From Nageia nagi (lineage: Eukaryota; Pinophyta): a stretch of DNA of 64,000 nucleotides. The notes below the pieces were generated by a model. The model was not told where the DNA came from. It made no database searches and saw only the letters and a list, made by a program, of their open reading frames with translations. Below, in pieces: positions 1-12,229 of the stretch; position 1 is the stretch's first letter, and each line of letters begins with the position of its first letter. Location of the stretch: NCBI GenBank assembly GCA_050084985.1, contig JBITNC010000001.1, positions 82,894,001 to 82,958,000 of the forward strand, read 5' to 3'. A program made the translations under genes and the position numbers.

Positions 1-560
1 TAGTCAACCAAGGATTAGTGCACAAAATACTTAAAAATCTAGTGTACAAAATACTTAATTTTTAAGTATAAATTTTTTTTTGCACAAGTCCAGTCCATAC
101 TGTGCATAAGGATAAATACTCAACATGCATTCATGCATCTTAAAAAATAAGTTCTAAGCATTAACTTAAAAAATTAAGCATATGCAAGAAGCATGCATTA
201 ATTTAACTTTAAAAAGGTTAAGTATAAATCATGCATTATTTACTTAAGTTGCATAAGTCTATTCTTGCATAAGTAAATTGTATAAACATACATTATTCCA
301 ATTGAATTACTAAGCATGCATGATTCCAAAACATGCATTTAACTTAAAATTTTTAAGTTCTAAGCATAAACTTAAAAATTTAAGTCCTTAAGCATGCATT
401 AAAAACATTTTAATACAAATGCATCATTCACATAACTTGCATAAAAAAGGCATCATAACTTAAGTAATAATCATGCATTACTTCAACTTAAAAATTAAGT
501 TCTAAGTATGCATTATGAGCTTAAAAAATTAAGTTCTAAGCATGTAATTTTTTTTTTCTA
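1..560. repeat. CATGCAT / CTTAA-rich leader block
   Basis: The block is built from irregular alternation of CATGCAT-type hexamers and near-palindromic CTTAAAAATTTAAG-type stretches. About ten CATGCA cores occur in 560 bases. It has no fixed period, so it is not a simple tandem repeat. A similar block lies at about 39150-39450 in the leader of copia element I, and in both cases it is followed by a pyrimidine run with TTTCCCCCT. The CATGCA core is the RY element bound by plant B3-domain factors; a regulatory role here is inference only. Confidence 0.6.
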
Positions 561-2115
561 AAAATTAAGTGATCTAACAAAGTAATAGGCATCCATACTT
601 TGATATACTTAAAAAAATAGATATGCAAATTGTGATGAGCATCTTAAAATTAAGAAAAATACTCATAATCTTTTCCCCCTTTTTACTTAAAAAACAAGAT
701 CCCTTAAAAACAATGGGAGTAAAACATAGATGTGACTTTCTCTAATGTAATTTATGAGACAAAAAAAAAAAAAAATTGAGACCTTGAGGATACGCTAGGC
801 AAAGATTGAAAGTTTCTAGGACATAAGGTAGGGATCCTTCGAAAAAAAAAAATGATGTGAGACATGATTGGAAAGTAATATTGAAAACTAGGACATGAGG
901 CAGGTCTCCTTTGAAAAATAGAAGGAATATGTTGGTAAAAAAAATTAAAGACTAAGAGAGGGTTGCATGTGATCTCCAAACAATAAGAGTCTAGATCCAC
1001 CAAGAACTAGTGATGGTTGCTCAATTGACCAATTAGAGAGAGCTAACATGTCATCCTTGATTAAAAAATTTAGCATATGTGGTGACATTGAAATGGAAGA
1101 TGCTCCATTAAAATCTAGTTAATTAGACATCACCATCGATGGTATATGGAGCTAGAACATGCACTCAAGTTTTGCAAAGGCTAGCCACCCTCTTCTAATT
1201 GAATAATAGTAAAAATAGATCCATTTGTGTCCCATGAGGATGTTCCAGCATGCTATGGAAGTACCAACTTTTCTGCTAAGATAGCTAAGGCCTCCATATT
1301 TTCTAGCTTTTTGGAGGTAGGGGAAATAAGCACAAGCTCGTAGTGAAAGAGGAAAGGAGGGAAGTGCTAGTGATCTTGAATGAGTTCCCCCTTTGATATT
1401 TCCCTCTTAGAAAGTAAGGTTTTCTCAAAATCCTTCATGATTTAAGATCTATTCACACTCAAAAGATCAAATTCTAAATTTATCTAGGGTTTTCCTTATT
1501 TTAGAGGCCACATGTTTGAATTTGGGAAGGTAGGGTTTGAAGGAGAGAAGAGGATCACATGGCAATTCTATATGCATTGGTGGCCCATGCCTCTATGGTG
1601 TGGGGGAAGTTTAGCATGACTCCTACTAATGCCAACCAAATAGCCAAGCAGATTCAAGAGAAAAGAATGGCCAATTGTCATGTGTCATACTCTTAGGATC
1701 GCTCTCTTTTCCATATCAAGAGAATAGATGGATTGATGATGCTATGCATGGTGGATGACATAGTTGGAAGGAAGTACCACTAGAGGGGTGGCTAGGGAGC
1801 ACTAGCATAGGGGTCTATGGTTTAAAGGTAGAGTTGGTTTGTAATCCATGTCCAACACATTGTAACTTTCCAATGATGTCCTACATGAAAGCATGGTTGA
1901 GTAGCTATATCAAATGAAAAGAAGTGCTATTGTGCTAAGAGATAGCTGTGTTTGCAAGGAGAGGTGTTTCTAGATAGAAGCATGCAGAGAAGGAAGGGGG
2001 TAGCCTTTGAAACTGTGTTTGTGTTCTCTATTTGACCATATTATCAAAATGCTTTTTTTTTAATGTTTTGTTTGTAAATAAAAAATATAGGCCATCGATA
2101 CAAAAGTGGATGTAA

Positions 2116-2118
<3 letters not shown>

Positions 2119-2158
<40 letters not shown>
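2119..2158. repeat. (CA)n/(TA)n microsatellite
   Basis: About 16 CA units are followed by a short TA run. It lies in the leader of element D, with no coding context. Confidence 0.95.
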
Positions 2159-2622
2159 CACATTTACAAAAAAAAAGGTTTTAACAAAAATGTTTATTTG
2201 AAGCCACCTATTATGTTTGAAACTTTTCATATACTAATCTCCTTAGTAAAAGATAACAATATGTTAAGCAATAAAATACTAAATTGTAAAATAGGTAAAA
2301 AACAAATATCCATAACATTAACTAAAACAAGTTAGTCACAAGATCATAAAATTTTAATCTAACTTTATAACATGTGTTAGATTTAGCAAATAAGAAATAC
2401 TATCAACATGATAGTAAGGTAATAATTTTACCTTAAATTTGAGCCCATTATTCTCAAATAAAGCATGTGAGTATAAACATCAAGAATCAACTTCAAAATA
2501 TGAAATTAACCATTTAAGTTTCAAATAAAACTTGAAATAAGATAAGAGTATTTATATATCTTAATTTGGGATGAGTTACCTCAAATTTCCAAGTTGAAGT
2601 TTGGAGAAGATCTCACAAGAAA

Positions 2623-2634
2623 GCTCTAATACCA
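2623..2634 (-). promoter_or_regulatory. Primer binding site of element D
   Basis: The minus strand reads TGGTATTAGAGC, one change from the TGGTATCAGAGC complement of plant initiator-tRNA-Met. It sits two bases from the LTR end, as expected for the minus-strand primer site of a copia element. It fixes the orientation of D. Confidence 0.75.
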
Positions 2635-2636
2635 TT

Positions 2637-3219
2637 TGATGGAATTGAATAATTCTATAACCCAAGAACACTTGTAGGACCTTCATCAATTATAGAAATC
2701 AATCATTTTAAACTAAGAACTCAAGAAGTATTCTCACATATTAACACAAGAAGTATAGTGGTTCCTCCATCATATGGAGTACTCCACTTTAGGTATTTTC
2801 ACTATACTCTCAAACAATGTACACTCATATGGATCTCAACCATGACTTTCCTTAGCATGAAGCATAGCTTGCATGCTTAAGACCTTACTAAATAAGATCT
2901 ATACTAACAAATTTGTATCTTCATCTACTTACAAATCTTCACAAAATGAGGTCCTTTTATAGGAATCAAAACTAACCTTAGGTAGTTAACTAACCAAACT
3001 ACAATAGGTTAGTTAACCCTAAATTACAATATAGAATTACATTAAATTGTTAGTGGATACACTATTCCACCTAACAATATTATTTTAAGTTGGGTGGAGA
3101 ATACTATTCTACCCACCATGCATGAACCTCATTATCACCTAATAACCAAATTTAAGTGATTATTAATATGTTAAGCATATTAATTACATAATGCCCTAAA
3201 TAACATTATAATTCTAACA
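2637..3219 (-). repeat. LTR of element D (5' LTR, minus orientation)
   Basis: The minus strand starts TGTTAGAATTATAATG and ends AATTCCATCA, giving TG...CA ends. These match the ends of element I's LTR (TGTTGGAATG...AATTCTCACA). Length is 583 bp. The partner LTR is outside the window, so the boundary is set only by the primer site and by the comparison with I. Confidence 0.65.
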
Positions 3220-3701
3220 TAAATAGCACCCTTCCCATAGAGGGGAGAGAGGGAGGATGAAATGCAACCTTACTTTGCTGGATTATATTCAAATTTCTAA
3301 GTAAATTTTAGTTTATTATTTTTTCTTATATGTATGTTTATTTCATCTTTATTTATTATAATCTTAGAGCATGAACAGGCATGTTTGATGGGTTGTTGGT
3401 TTGTGCATGTGCAGGATTCCAAGACTAGCAATTGATTAAAGCAAAGAAGCCAATGAGTTAGCAAGAAAGAAGAAATCAAAATCATTCTTGTTGCAAGTTT
3501 AATTAAATGATATCTACAGCTTGAATATGTTAGCAAATAAGGGCCTTCAAGAGGCCTATATGGCACATTGTACTAAAGCCCTCCATTATGAGGCAATCTA
3601 TAATCAAAATTAAGGTTTATTCATAGATCAATAAAGAGTTTCTATTGGTTGTGATAGATGCTATTTTTTTCATGCTTTCAAGGTTATTTTTTGAGTAAAT
3701 A
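3220..3701 (+). repeat. 3' part of the 5' LTR of element A
   Basis: Aligns with 28515-28997 in A's 3' LTR: both share CCCTTCCCATAGAGG near the start, a matching middle, AATAAA (3630-3635 here) and GGTTATTTTTTGAGTAAA at the end. The upstream half, including most of the TATA box, is missing because D joins exactly at TAAAT. The last bases read ATA where the 3' LTR has ACA, a likely C-to-T change. Confidence 0.7.
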
Positions 3702-5640
3702 TTTTGGTTCTATAAGGAGGGCCCTCACATACGGGCTACACTAAAAATGAGGTGCAAGGGGTATTTCTTGCTATTTATATATATATTTTTTATCTTTTGT
3801 GTTTATGGAATCATTATTAAAACTTATACTATTTTTTATTGCTATTATTTATTTTATATTTGTGTGATCATTAATGATCTATATTAGGTGCCAATGATTT
3901 GAATTAAAACACCAATGACTTGTATTGAAACACTAATGACTTCTATTGAAATGCTAGCATTTTTTTTGAAATGCTAGTGATTTATTCTGGATCGCTAGTG
4001 ACTCTATGTGAAAATTTGAAAACATCATCAACTTGAAAAAGAAGGTATAATTTTCAACTTTCATGAATGTTGAAAGCATAATATAGGCATTAAAAAATGA
4101 AAAATTGAAAAGAACCCCTTGTTTGTGATTTCTTTTGCATAGATTGCATATAGGAAAGGTAGATGTATGATTAAGGAATATGCATTGTTCATTTGATTTA
4201 TTTTAATAAATTATATGAATTATTTATCTTTTTGGGTTTTGGTAATGACAAACAAAATCACTTAATACTTTCTTTTATACCCACTTTTGCTCTCACTTTG
4301 CACCAAAAGATGACCTTATGTGTTCAAAATGAGTATAATAGGAAAGGAGTAAATGAACTCCTTTTTCCTTTTTTTCACTTTTTATCCCTAAAATTGGTAA
4401 TGAACTTTCATTAAGTCACTTCCACACTTAGAATGAGGAATTAAGTCTTATTTAAAAAATGGAATAAATATAAGGTTAATTTATCGGGGTTAAGGCAAAT
4501 TCAAACATATAAAATTGGTTAATTTACTAGGTGGGTATTTTTCCTTCACATTAATACTCTTCATGGTTTGCCTCATCATTCTAAAAAAGGGTTGAAGGAT
4601 GGTAATTTGAAGAGGATTTAAAGAAATTAATCTAAAGAAATTTATCTCATATTAATACTCTTCATGGTTCACTTCATCACTTTGAAAGGGGGTTGAAGGA
4701 TGGTAATTTGAAGAGGAGTTAAAGAATCTCATTTAAGGTAATTTACATTCACTTAATGAATTCTTATTTACCTTATTTTACCTCTCTAAAAGGAGGTTAA
4801 AGGTAGATAGGAATAGTAAGAAGTACATGAATTTCACTTAATTAATTCTACACTCAGAAGGAGTAAATGAATTTCATTAATTTTTGGCTAAAGAATCACA
4901 CTAAAAGTGGTAATGAATATCATGGGTTAGATCAAGACTCATGAATTGAAATACTATTTTTCCAATTAAATAAAATATAATCAAAGTACATATGTGTTGT
5001 ATTGGATTGTATTTATCATGAGTTTTTTCATTTTTAATATATATGCATAAGACTTTTTAAAAATAAACATCAATGAGTTAGAAGTGATGACCAACCATTG
5101 ATTCTATACTTCTTGTGCACCCACCGACCATACTATAAGCTGTAGAGCCTAACCTAAAGATGAATACTAGGTTCTAAGATAAAAGTCATCACTTTCCATC
5201 AAGAGACTATAAACAAGGAGGCTATGCTTGGATCCCACTATCAAGATAGTCTTCAATGGAATTCCTTGATACCCATTGCACTAAGGGTACCATTTTAGGT
5301 ACCAAGCTAATACTTTGCCATAGATTACTTATAGGATTCTAGCCTACCTTTGTTTAAATAATCGACTAAAAAAAATAATATAGGAAAATTAACAAAAAAT
5401 AAAATAAATCATTTACATCATTTATTAAAGAAAAAATAATTCAATTTATTAAATAAAATTAGACAAGATTACCACACTGTAAAGGTAAGTTATAAATAGG
5501 TTTTTTGTGCATATATTTGCTTTTTCTCGATAATATAAAAGCCAAAAATAAAATATAATTGCTATGAATGATGTATGTTATCTTTTTCTTTCCTAATCAA
5601 AAATCAAAACAAAAATAAGAATTGAAAGGTGTAAGATTCT
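3702..5640 (+). other. 5' leader of element A, non-coding
   Basis: About 1.9 kb between the LTR end and gag. I see no convincing coding region and no clear primer site just after the LTR. It contains diverged internal duplications, the clearest at 4551-4745, and many short stretches built on GAGTAAATGAA. Long leaders are usual in Tat elements. Confidence 0.5.
4551..4745. repeat. 101-bp tandem duplication in A's leader
   Basis: Two adjacent copies start with TTAATACTCTTCATGG at 4551 and 4652, and both run through GGTTGAAGGATGGTAATTTG. The copies differ at a number of positions, so the duplication is old. It lies in a non-coding leader. Confidence 0.85.
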
Positions 5641-6088
5641 AAAAATAATAAAAGAGAATGGTTAATACTAGTTCTCAAATGGTTCATCAATAACAAGAGC
5701 CATATGCCCAAATCTACCAAGAGGAAAATCCTCATCATAGGTCTCATAAATCTAGTGGAGAAATATCAAGGATAACTCCTCAAGAAATATATGATAACTT
5801 AAATGAGGTAATATATTGTTTAACTTAGTTAAGGATTCCTCATTCTTCTCATGTGCATAGTCTTCCATTAGATCTAACTTATTTAATAGAAAAAACACCA
5901 ATAGCAAATGAGGAAGAAGTCATCTCAAGAACTCTACTCCATCAAAAATGCATTCATCGTATGTCATTTTACAAAAAGGTCCTTTTCATATAAAATATGA
6001 TCACATTACATGCTATCTACTAGATGGATGTCTTGTCCAATCCTATATAAGATGAGATGATTATACTCCTTCCATCATCTCTCAAAGG

Positions 6089-7940
6089 ATGAATGAGTTT
6101 GATGATAGAATTTCAACACATACAGCTATTCTCGCACCTAAACTAAGAAACCATGCTAGGATGTATAATGATGCTTATTATATTTTAAAAACTAATATAC
6201 CTACCCCTAGGACTAGTTATGTTTCCTCTACAATGAGTTGTGCAAATCCTAGTACTACTTATACTACCCCAAGAACCAGCCATAGGATTCTTGAAAAAAG
6301 ACATAGGAGAAATCTTGGACCTTTAAGATATAAGGTAGGAGAAATACCATTATATGTGTCTAGATCAAATCAAAATTAGGAACAATTTTAGAACGGCCAA
6401 CAAATTATTTTATATAATCAAAATACATAAGAATTGAACCAATCTAGAAGATTAGGACAAGATCCATGTTTGCAAACACAACCTATGTTTCATGCATATC
6501 AAAGTAAAACACCTATAGGTAAACCTCATAAATAATAGGTTCAAACTTGAATTTAGAATATGCCTAATAAAAAAATAGTAGATAATAGGAAGTTTCCACC
6601 TAGAGCAAGATCCTTATCTCCCTAAGGTCATAAAAATCATGAAAATTAAAATCATCATTTACCTAGAAAAAGGGAGGTTTTATGTGAACAACAACAACCT
6701 TTGAGATCCCCTTTTCCTTAGTATTGACATGAAGTTCAAAAAAATCATACTCTTCAACCTTTATGTCAATAGGGGTAATGACAATTGTCTCCATATCAAT
6801 AACCCCTACCTACTCCACCATATAATGAAAATTATTATGGCGATCAAACATCATTCAAAAGAAGTTATCAATCATTTTCAACAAATGGAAAAAGGGAAGG
6901 TAATAGGGATAATAAAAATCCTATTATTTCAATACAAATAAGTAATGATTTTGATGAAAGCTTAATAAAGATTGAGAAAATTTTACACCAACAAAACAAG
7001 CATAAAATCTCTTATGAGACTATTTGTAATGAGCTCATACACCCTAGTGTTTCTAAGATTGATATCCCTTTCAAATTTGAGATTCCAAAAATTGAATATT
7101 TCAAAGGAAATGAGGACCCCAAAAAACATATAAAGCATTTTAAATATTCAAGTTATGTAATTTCTAATAATGATGCTATAATGTTACGTATCTTTCCTAT
7201 GACACTTGCTGGGTAAGTAATGGATTGGTACAATAACTGAATAAAACATAGCATCACAACATATGTGAAATTGGATAATTTATTCTTAGAACATTTTAGG
7301 ATAAATATTAAATACAAAAACTTCATAACTGATCTCACAAGATTGCAACAATTTTAGGATGAGACAGTTACAGATTTCATTTCAAGATGGAGGGTAATTT
7401 TTACAAGCATGCCTTATACCTTACCACAAGAAGAACTAGTGAAAATATTTAGTCAAAGTTATCTAATACCCATCAATATTACCTTATTGATTCAACCACA
7501 CAATACATTTGAGGAAACAATCTCTCAAGCTATTGTAATCGAAAAGGTTAAGATCCAAGATGGAGAATTAAAGGGTAAAATGAAAGACCCTTATCTTAAA
7601 AATAGAAATTAGGTTGAACAATAAAAAAAAAATTCTTGTTAATAAAATTTCTTATCTTAAATATGGATAATCAAACCTTTTGCAAAATATACCTACTTTA
7701 CAAAATGAAGAAAGAAAACCTAGGCCACCCCCTAGAAGGTTTACTCCTTTGATTGAATCTCTGTATGATATTTTGAAAAAATTAATGGACCATCAAATGA
7801 TCATATTGCTTGAAATATAGCCTGAAAGTCTAAATGCAAGAGATAGCAAATGGTATAATGAGGATGATTATTATCAATATCATCACCAAAAGGGACATAC
7901 CATAGGAAAATGTACAACATTACAACATAAGGTTCAATAT
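6089..7940 (+). pseudogene. gag: gag of element A (degenerate)
   Basis: Gag forms the particle in which the element RNA is reverse-transcribed. The N-terminal part (6089-6379) is basic and rich in Ser, Thr and Pro. A retrotransposon-gag core follows at about 6930-7610. It contains the conserved pattern of a PFKFEIP lead-in, a KNFITDLTRLQQ-like stretch and a DFISRWR stretch, with the core ending at a stop after 7609. A reduced zinc-knuckle follows at about 7870-7930 (YHHQKGHTIGKC), where the first Cys of the CCHC pattern is lost. Several stops and at least one frameshift break it. Protease follows about 500 bp downstream. Gag of this sort differs from the gag in B. Confidence 0.7.
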
Positions 7941-8469
7941 TTGATTGATCAAAGAAGATTATAGGTAGATAACCCATTGACTATCCCTAATCAAATCTAG
8001 GAATATATTAGAATCCTCTTCCTCAAAATCAAGAAAATATTGTAGCATCATAAATACACCAAAATCAAGTTGAGCATAAATACTATAGCTTCTACCTTTA
8101 TTTCTATGGTAATTATAACCATGAGAGCCCAAAGGGTGCAAGGGAGGCAAGCTAATATTCCCAACTATCAAACAAATGATGGTATTATACAACCAAATAT
8201 ACCTAGACCTCAACTTCCTAAGATTTTAGTAAAAGGATATTTACAACATCAGTTAAGAAACTCATAAGTGAAGATTTCCTTGTTTGAGTTGCTACAATAA
8301 TCTAAAAATCATAGAGAAGCTATGAACCAATTGTTGCAAATAATTGAATTAGATATTAATGATCTTGAAAGTTTTGTGTCCTTTGTGGAAAATATTAAAA
8401 CAAGCCAAAAAACCACTATTGATTTTCATGATCATGAAGTTAGGTAATTTAACCATTCATAAGGTCAAG

Positions 8470-8966
8470 ATCCCCCATTACATAGCATAGCCAAGATAGA
8501 TGGGAAGGCTTTTAAAAGAATATTAATAGATGAAGGTTCTATAATAAATATCATTTCTACAATTGCATGTAAGAACTTGAATCTTCCTTTCTCACATATA
8601 TGTGTGCCTTCCTTACAATTAAGAGCTTTCAATGATGCCTTGTGCTCAATAATGGGATCTATATCATTGCCCATCATTGTAGGATCTAAAACCATACAAA
8701 CATTATTATAGGTTATTGAAGGAGATATAACACAATACAATTGACTCCTAAGAAGACTATGGATTAGAGACATGCAATGTGTCCCATCAACATATTATAA
8801 TTGTTTGAAATACATTCATGATGGGGTAGTACACTATGTACTTGGTAATGAAAATTTGTACTCCCATTACAATCATACACATCTTTTAAGGGAGATCATT
8901 TTGCCTTCCACTCATTATTTTACACTGCCCATGGTTCCTAAAAAAGGTATCAATAGTAGATATTGA
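8470..8966 (+). pseudogene. protease region of element A
   Basis: An aspartic protease that would cut the polyprotein. The active-site area reads ILIDEGSIINIIS (about 8521-8563) where D-S/T-G is expected, so the catalytic triplet is damaged. Downstream is an LLRRLWIRDMQ / VPSTYYNCLKY stretch typical of the C-terminal side of Tat proteases. The same stretch is recognisable on the minus strand in element C (58330-58530). Stops interrupt the frame near 8739. Confidence comes from position, the fold-flanking residues and the paired copy in C. Confidence 0.65.
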
Positions 8967-10380
8967 TAAAGAAGGTGTTTATCCAAGTTCTTTAAAGGGG
9001 AAAGATCTTATTGATCCTAAAATACCTCATACACCAAATATTAATAGGGATTCATCACTAAAAATAAAATCAACAATCTTAGAAAAGCAAACATGGAAAG
9101 AAAGAGCATGAAAGTTGGATGAAGTATATAAAGCTTCATCATCAAAAGCATCTTGTTCAATGAGTAAAATAGATAATGATGGTACAATAAGAGATAAACA
9201 ATTAGATATTTATCTTATGACCATAAAATTTATTAATTATAGAATAGAGGAATTTGCTATTGATGATGCCATTTTTAATATTCCTACAGCTCAAGAAATA
9301 GGAAGACCTAAAGAGTCTCCTTATGTGGTAGGGTAATTAGTACCACTGGGGCAATTAACTACTAAAATGATTTTTGTATATCAAGGTCCTATAGAACCAC
9401 CTATCCTTCCTTTACCTCAGTCTAATGAAGGTACCTTTTGTGATTCATTATAATACTTGTCACTAGATGTAAGAACATTTGTCCAAAGATACTTTGATAG
9501 GTGTCATTGGAAAGGAAAAGGTATAGGATGGTATGAACAAGGACATAGATACAATATTGACATTCATTATCAATTACCTAGTGATAAGATAGGATTAGGT
9601 TATAAGATTAAAAATTAAGGAGTATCCAATTTCATGATAACTGAGTTAGAACCCAAGCCCACAACATATGAAAATTTATCTAAAGTACCTAAATGGATGA
9701 AAAAATCAAAATGACATAGAGTTTGAAATGTTATTATTTGAAGGGTTATTTTCTAATATATCAATTAACATGGTAGAGATTGTAGAAATATCTGATAATA
9801 TAATACCTCAAATGAACTTTGATTGGTCTAGAAGTGATGAGTTTGAGATAATAGGCTTAAAAACTTCAAATAGTTCTTCTTCATACTTTCTAGTAGATGA
9901 AGAAACTACAAATTTTACATTAATTCTTGAATAACCTACAATCCAAGATTTCAAAAATATAGATACAATATTAAAGAATATAAACTTGAATATCAATACT
10001 ACTTTGGAAGATCAATATGAAGCTGAAGATGAAGAATATAATGCCAATGATAATAATTGAATTTTGATACCCAACTAATTAGAAGAGGGATCTCACATGT
10101 TAATTGAAGAAACTATCAAAATTAATTTAAGTAATGAACCTAATAGCCCTAAAATAATTCAATTAAGAAAATCCCTTACTACAGATGAGAGAAAAGAGTT
10201 CATTACAATATTTAAATAAAATTAAGAAATATTCGCATAGTCATATGCTAATATGCTTGGGTTTGATCCTAATTTAGTAGTGCATAACCTTGGTATAAAA
10301 GAAGGTGCAGAATTTATTAAACAAAAACTACAAAAAATGCATCCTATAATTGCTTTAATGGTAAAAGAGGAGTTGCAAAA
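8967..10380 (+). pseudogene. Linker between protease and RT in A, with G-patch-like motif
   Basis: A low-complexity, Ser- and acid-rich linker. At about 9505-9620 it encodes GKGIGWYEQGHRYNID followed by a GLGYK tail. This resembles the G-patch-like segment seen in some Tat polyproteins; the reading is by eye. The end of the linker has LVVHNLGIK and KQKLQKMHPIIALMVK (about 10276-10365), the usual entry into the Tat RT; the same residues can be read on the minus strand in C at about 56930-57010. Stops are frequent. Confidence 0.5.
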
Positions 10381-11040
10381 GCTTTTATAATCCAAGTTTA
10401 TTCACCCAATTGATTACTCTGATTGGATTTCCAATATGGCACTAGTTAAGAAATCCACTAGAAAGATTAGAATATGCATAGATTTTAGGGATCTAAACAA
10501 AGCATGTACTAAGGATGAATTTCCCTTACCAAACATAGATAGCATGGTTGATTCTACTATAGGACATGAAATTTTTTCACTCATGGATGGGTTTTTAGGG
10601 TACAATAAAATTAATGTAGCATCAAAAGACCAACATAAAACTACATTTACAACACCATGGGGAACATTCTATTACAAAGTAATGCCTTTTGGATTAAAAA
10701 ATATTAGAGCTACTTATCAAAGAGACATGATGTACATCTTCCATGATTACATGCATGATATCATAGAAGATTATGTAGATGATGTGCTGGCTAAATAAAA
10801 AATATGAGAAGATCACCCCAAAGTGCTCATTAAAATCTTTGATAGGTTACTAGAACACAAAATTTTACTAAACCCAAAGAAGTATGTTTTTGGGGTAACA
10901 TTAGGGAAATTATTAGGTTTCATTATCTCTAGACAAGGGATTAAAGTAGATACTAACAAAATAAGAGTAATAACAAATATGTCCCCTCCCTTAAGTATAA
11001 ACAACTACAAAGCCTACAGGGTAAGTTTCAGACCATAAGA
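10381..11040 (+). pseudogene. reverse transcriptase of element A
   Basis: Copies the element RNA to DNA. The palm and finger motifs read in order: WISNMALVKK, ICIDFRDLNKAC, FPLPNIDSMVD, FSLMDGFLGYNKI, TTPWGTFYYKVMPFGLKN, then the catalytic YVDD (10772-10783, intact). After a stop at 10796 the frame resumes with PKVLIKIFDRLLEH and LGFIISRQGIKVD. The most conserved block (10436-10798) is open for 120 codons, unusual in this decayed window. Element C has the same domain, but with the catalytic motif lost. Confidence 0.85.
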
Positions 11041-11099
11041 TGTTTCATTTCTTAGTTATCAAATAGGTGTAAAACTTTTAACAAACTTTTGAAGAAGAG

Positions 11100-11545
11100 T
11101 ATTATCTTTCATTGGGGAAATGAATAACAAGAGGAATTTGATGATATTAAATGCTATCTTCTTTCACCACTTGTTCTAGTACCACATAGGCTTGGAGAAT
11201 CATTCTTATTATATATATCAACTATGAAAATAGCCTTAGAAACCATGCTTGCTCAAAATAATGAGAATAATAAAGAACAAGCAATATATTACCTTAGTTG
11301 AACTTTAGTTGGTTATGAGATCAAATATGTGTATTTGAAAAAGTTATGTCTAGCGGTAGTATTCGTAACCAAAAAATTAGGACATTACATGCTAAACCAT
11401 ACCACGTATGTAATTGTTAAAGCTAACCATTTGAAATACATGATGAATAAAACTTATCAAAATGCAAGAACGTCTAAATGGATCATGCATCTAAATGAAT
11501 TTGAATTACTTTTCATAAGTCAAAAATTAATTGAAGGATAAGTCA
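11100..11545 (+). pseudogene. RNase H (first) of element A
   Basis: Removes the RNA strand from the RNA-DNA hybrid. Readable pieces include EEFDDIKCYLLSPLVLV, YYLS, KLCLAVVFVTKKLGHYMLNH and SKWIMHLNEFEL, matching the RT-linked RNase H of Ty3/gypsy elements. A stop near 11300 and another at 11539 break the frame. It is followed after about 130 bp by a second, different RNase H. Confidence 0.75.
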
Positions 11546-11670
11546 TCATTGATTACCTCGTTGAGGCACCATTATCTAATGATAAACCACTCATCATAGA
11601 ATTACCAAATGAACATGTATTTCAATTATATGAAATAGAAATTCTCATAGAATATGAAAAAGGTTGGGAT

Positions 11671-11913
11671 ATGGTAATATATTTTGATGGGTCAAGATAC
11701 GAGCAAAGCAGGGGTGCCGGTGTTGTTTTTGTTACACCCCAAGGAGTTCCCATACCCTATTCATTTAAACTTAATTTTCCTTGTACAAATAATAATGCTA
11801 AGTATAAAGCCTTAATTGTAGCTATTAAAATTGCCATAAAATTAAAATTGAAAAAGGTAAAATTCATCGATGATTCGTTGTTAATTGTAAATCAAGTTGA
11901 AGAGATCTTCTAA
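11671..11913 (+). pseudogene. Second (archaeal-type) RNase H of element A
   Basis: The 80-residue open stretch starts VIYFDGSRYEQSRGAGVVF and continues with FPCTNNNAKYKALIVAIKIA and an IDDSLLIVNQVEEIF end. This is the signature of the additional RNase H that follows the usual one in Tat-lineage elements: first acid in FDGS, a glycine-rich turn, then NNAKYKA (usually NNxAEYEA; the catalytic Glu is Lys here) and the D of IDDS. The same domain is readable on the minus strand at 55440-55690 in C. Confidence 0.75.
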
Positions 11914-12229
11914 TGTAAGGAACCTTTGTTGTAAAAATATAAGAGATTAGTGAAAAATATTTTATTATTTTTTGAAAAATATTATTTAAAAATAGCACCA
12001 TGATCAACTAATAGGTTTGCTGATGCTATGGCTTCCATCAGATCTTTAATGCCTACAAACCCTAATAAAAAAATGTTCCCTATTGAAATTGTTCAAATCA
12101 TTCAATCATTAATAGAATTAGATAAATATGAACATGTAGTATTAGATTTTGCAATAGAAGACAAAAATTTATGGCATACATAATTGTTCAAATTCTTAAG
12201 ATATGGGGTATTACTTAAAGACTTAACAA

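Larger units (their letters stand above)
1..3219 (-). mobile_element. Element D: 5' part of a Ty1/copia-like LTR element
   Basis: Read on the minus strand, this is an LTR (2637-3219), a tRNA-iMet-type primer site (2623-2634) and then a long non-coding leader running to the window edge. No gag or pol is visible; they would lie left of position 1. The assignment rests on likeness to element I (33278-41641): same LTR ends, same kind of primer site, and the same unusual CATGCAT/TTAAG-rich leader block (39150-39450). Positions 560-2620 hold no coding region that I can support, only A/T-rich leader with poly-A runs. On its right D abuts TAAAT, part of the TATA box of another element's LTR, so D appears to have inserted there. 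Confidence 0.6.

Noticed and set aside
752-1003. 83-codon open stretch on the minus strand, Phe/Ser-rich
   Set aside because: Low-complexity translation of A/T-rich leader of D; no motif and no partner in element I.
2119-2158. Possible Z-DNA or origin-like element
   Set aside because: A plain CA/TA microsatellite; nothing nearby supports more.
3297-3566. 89-codon open stretch on the minus strand
   Set aside because: Lies within LTR sequence of A; the matching part of the 3' LTR does not keep it open.
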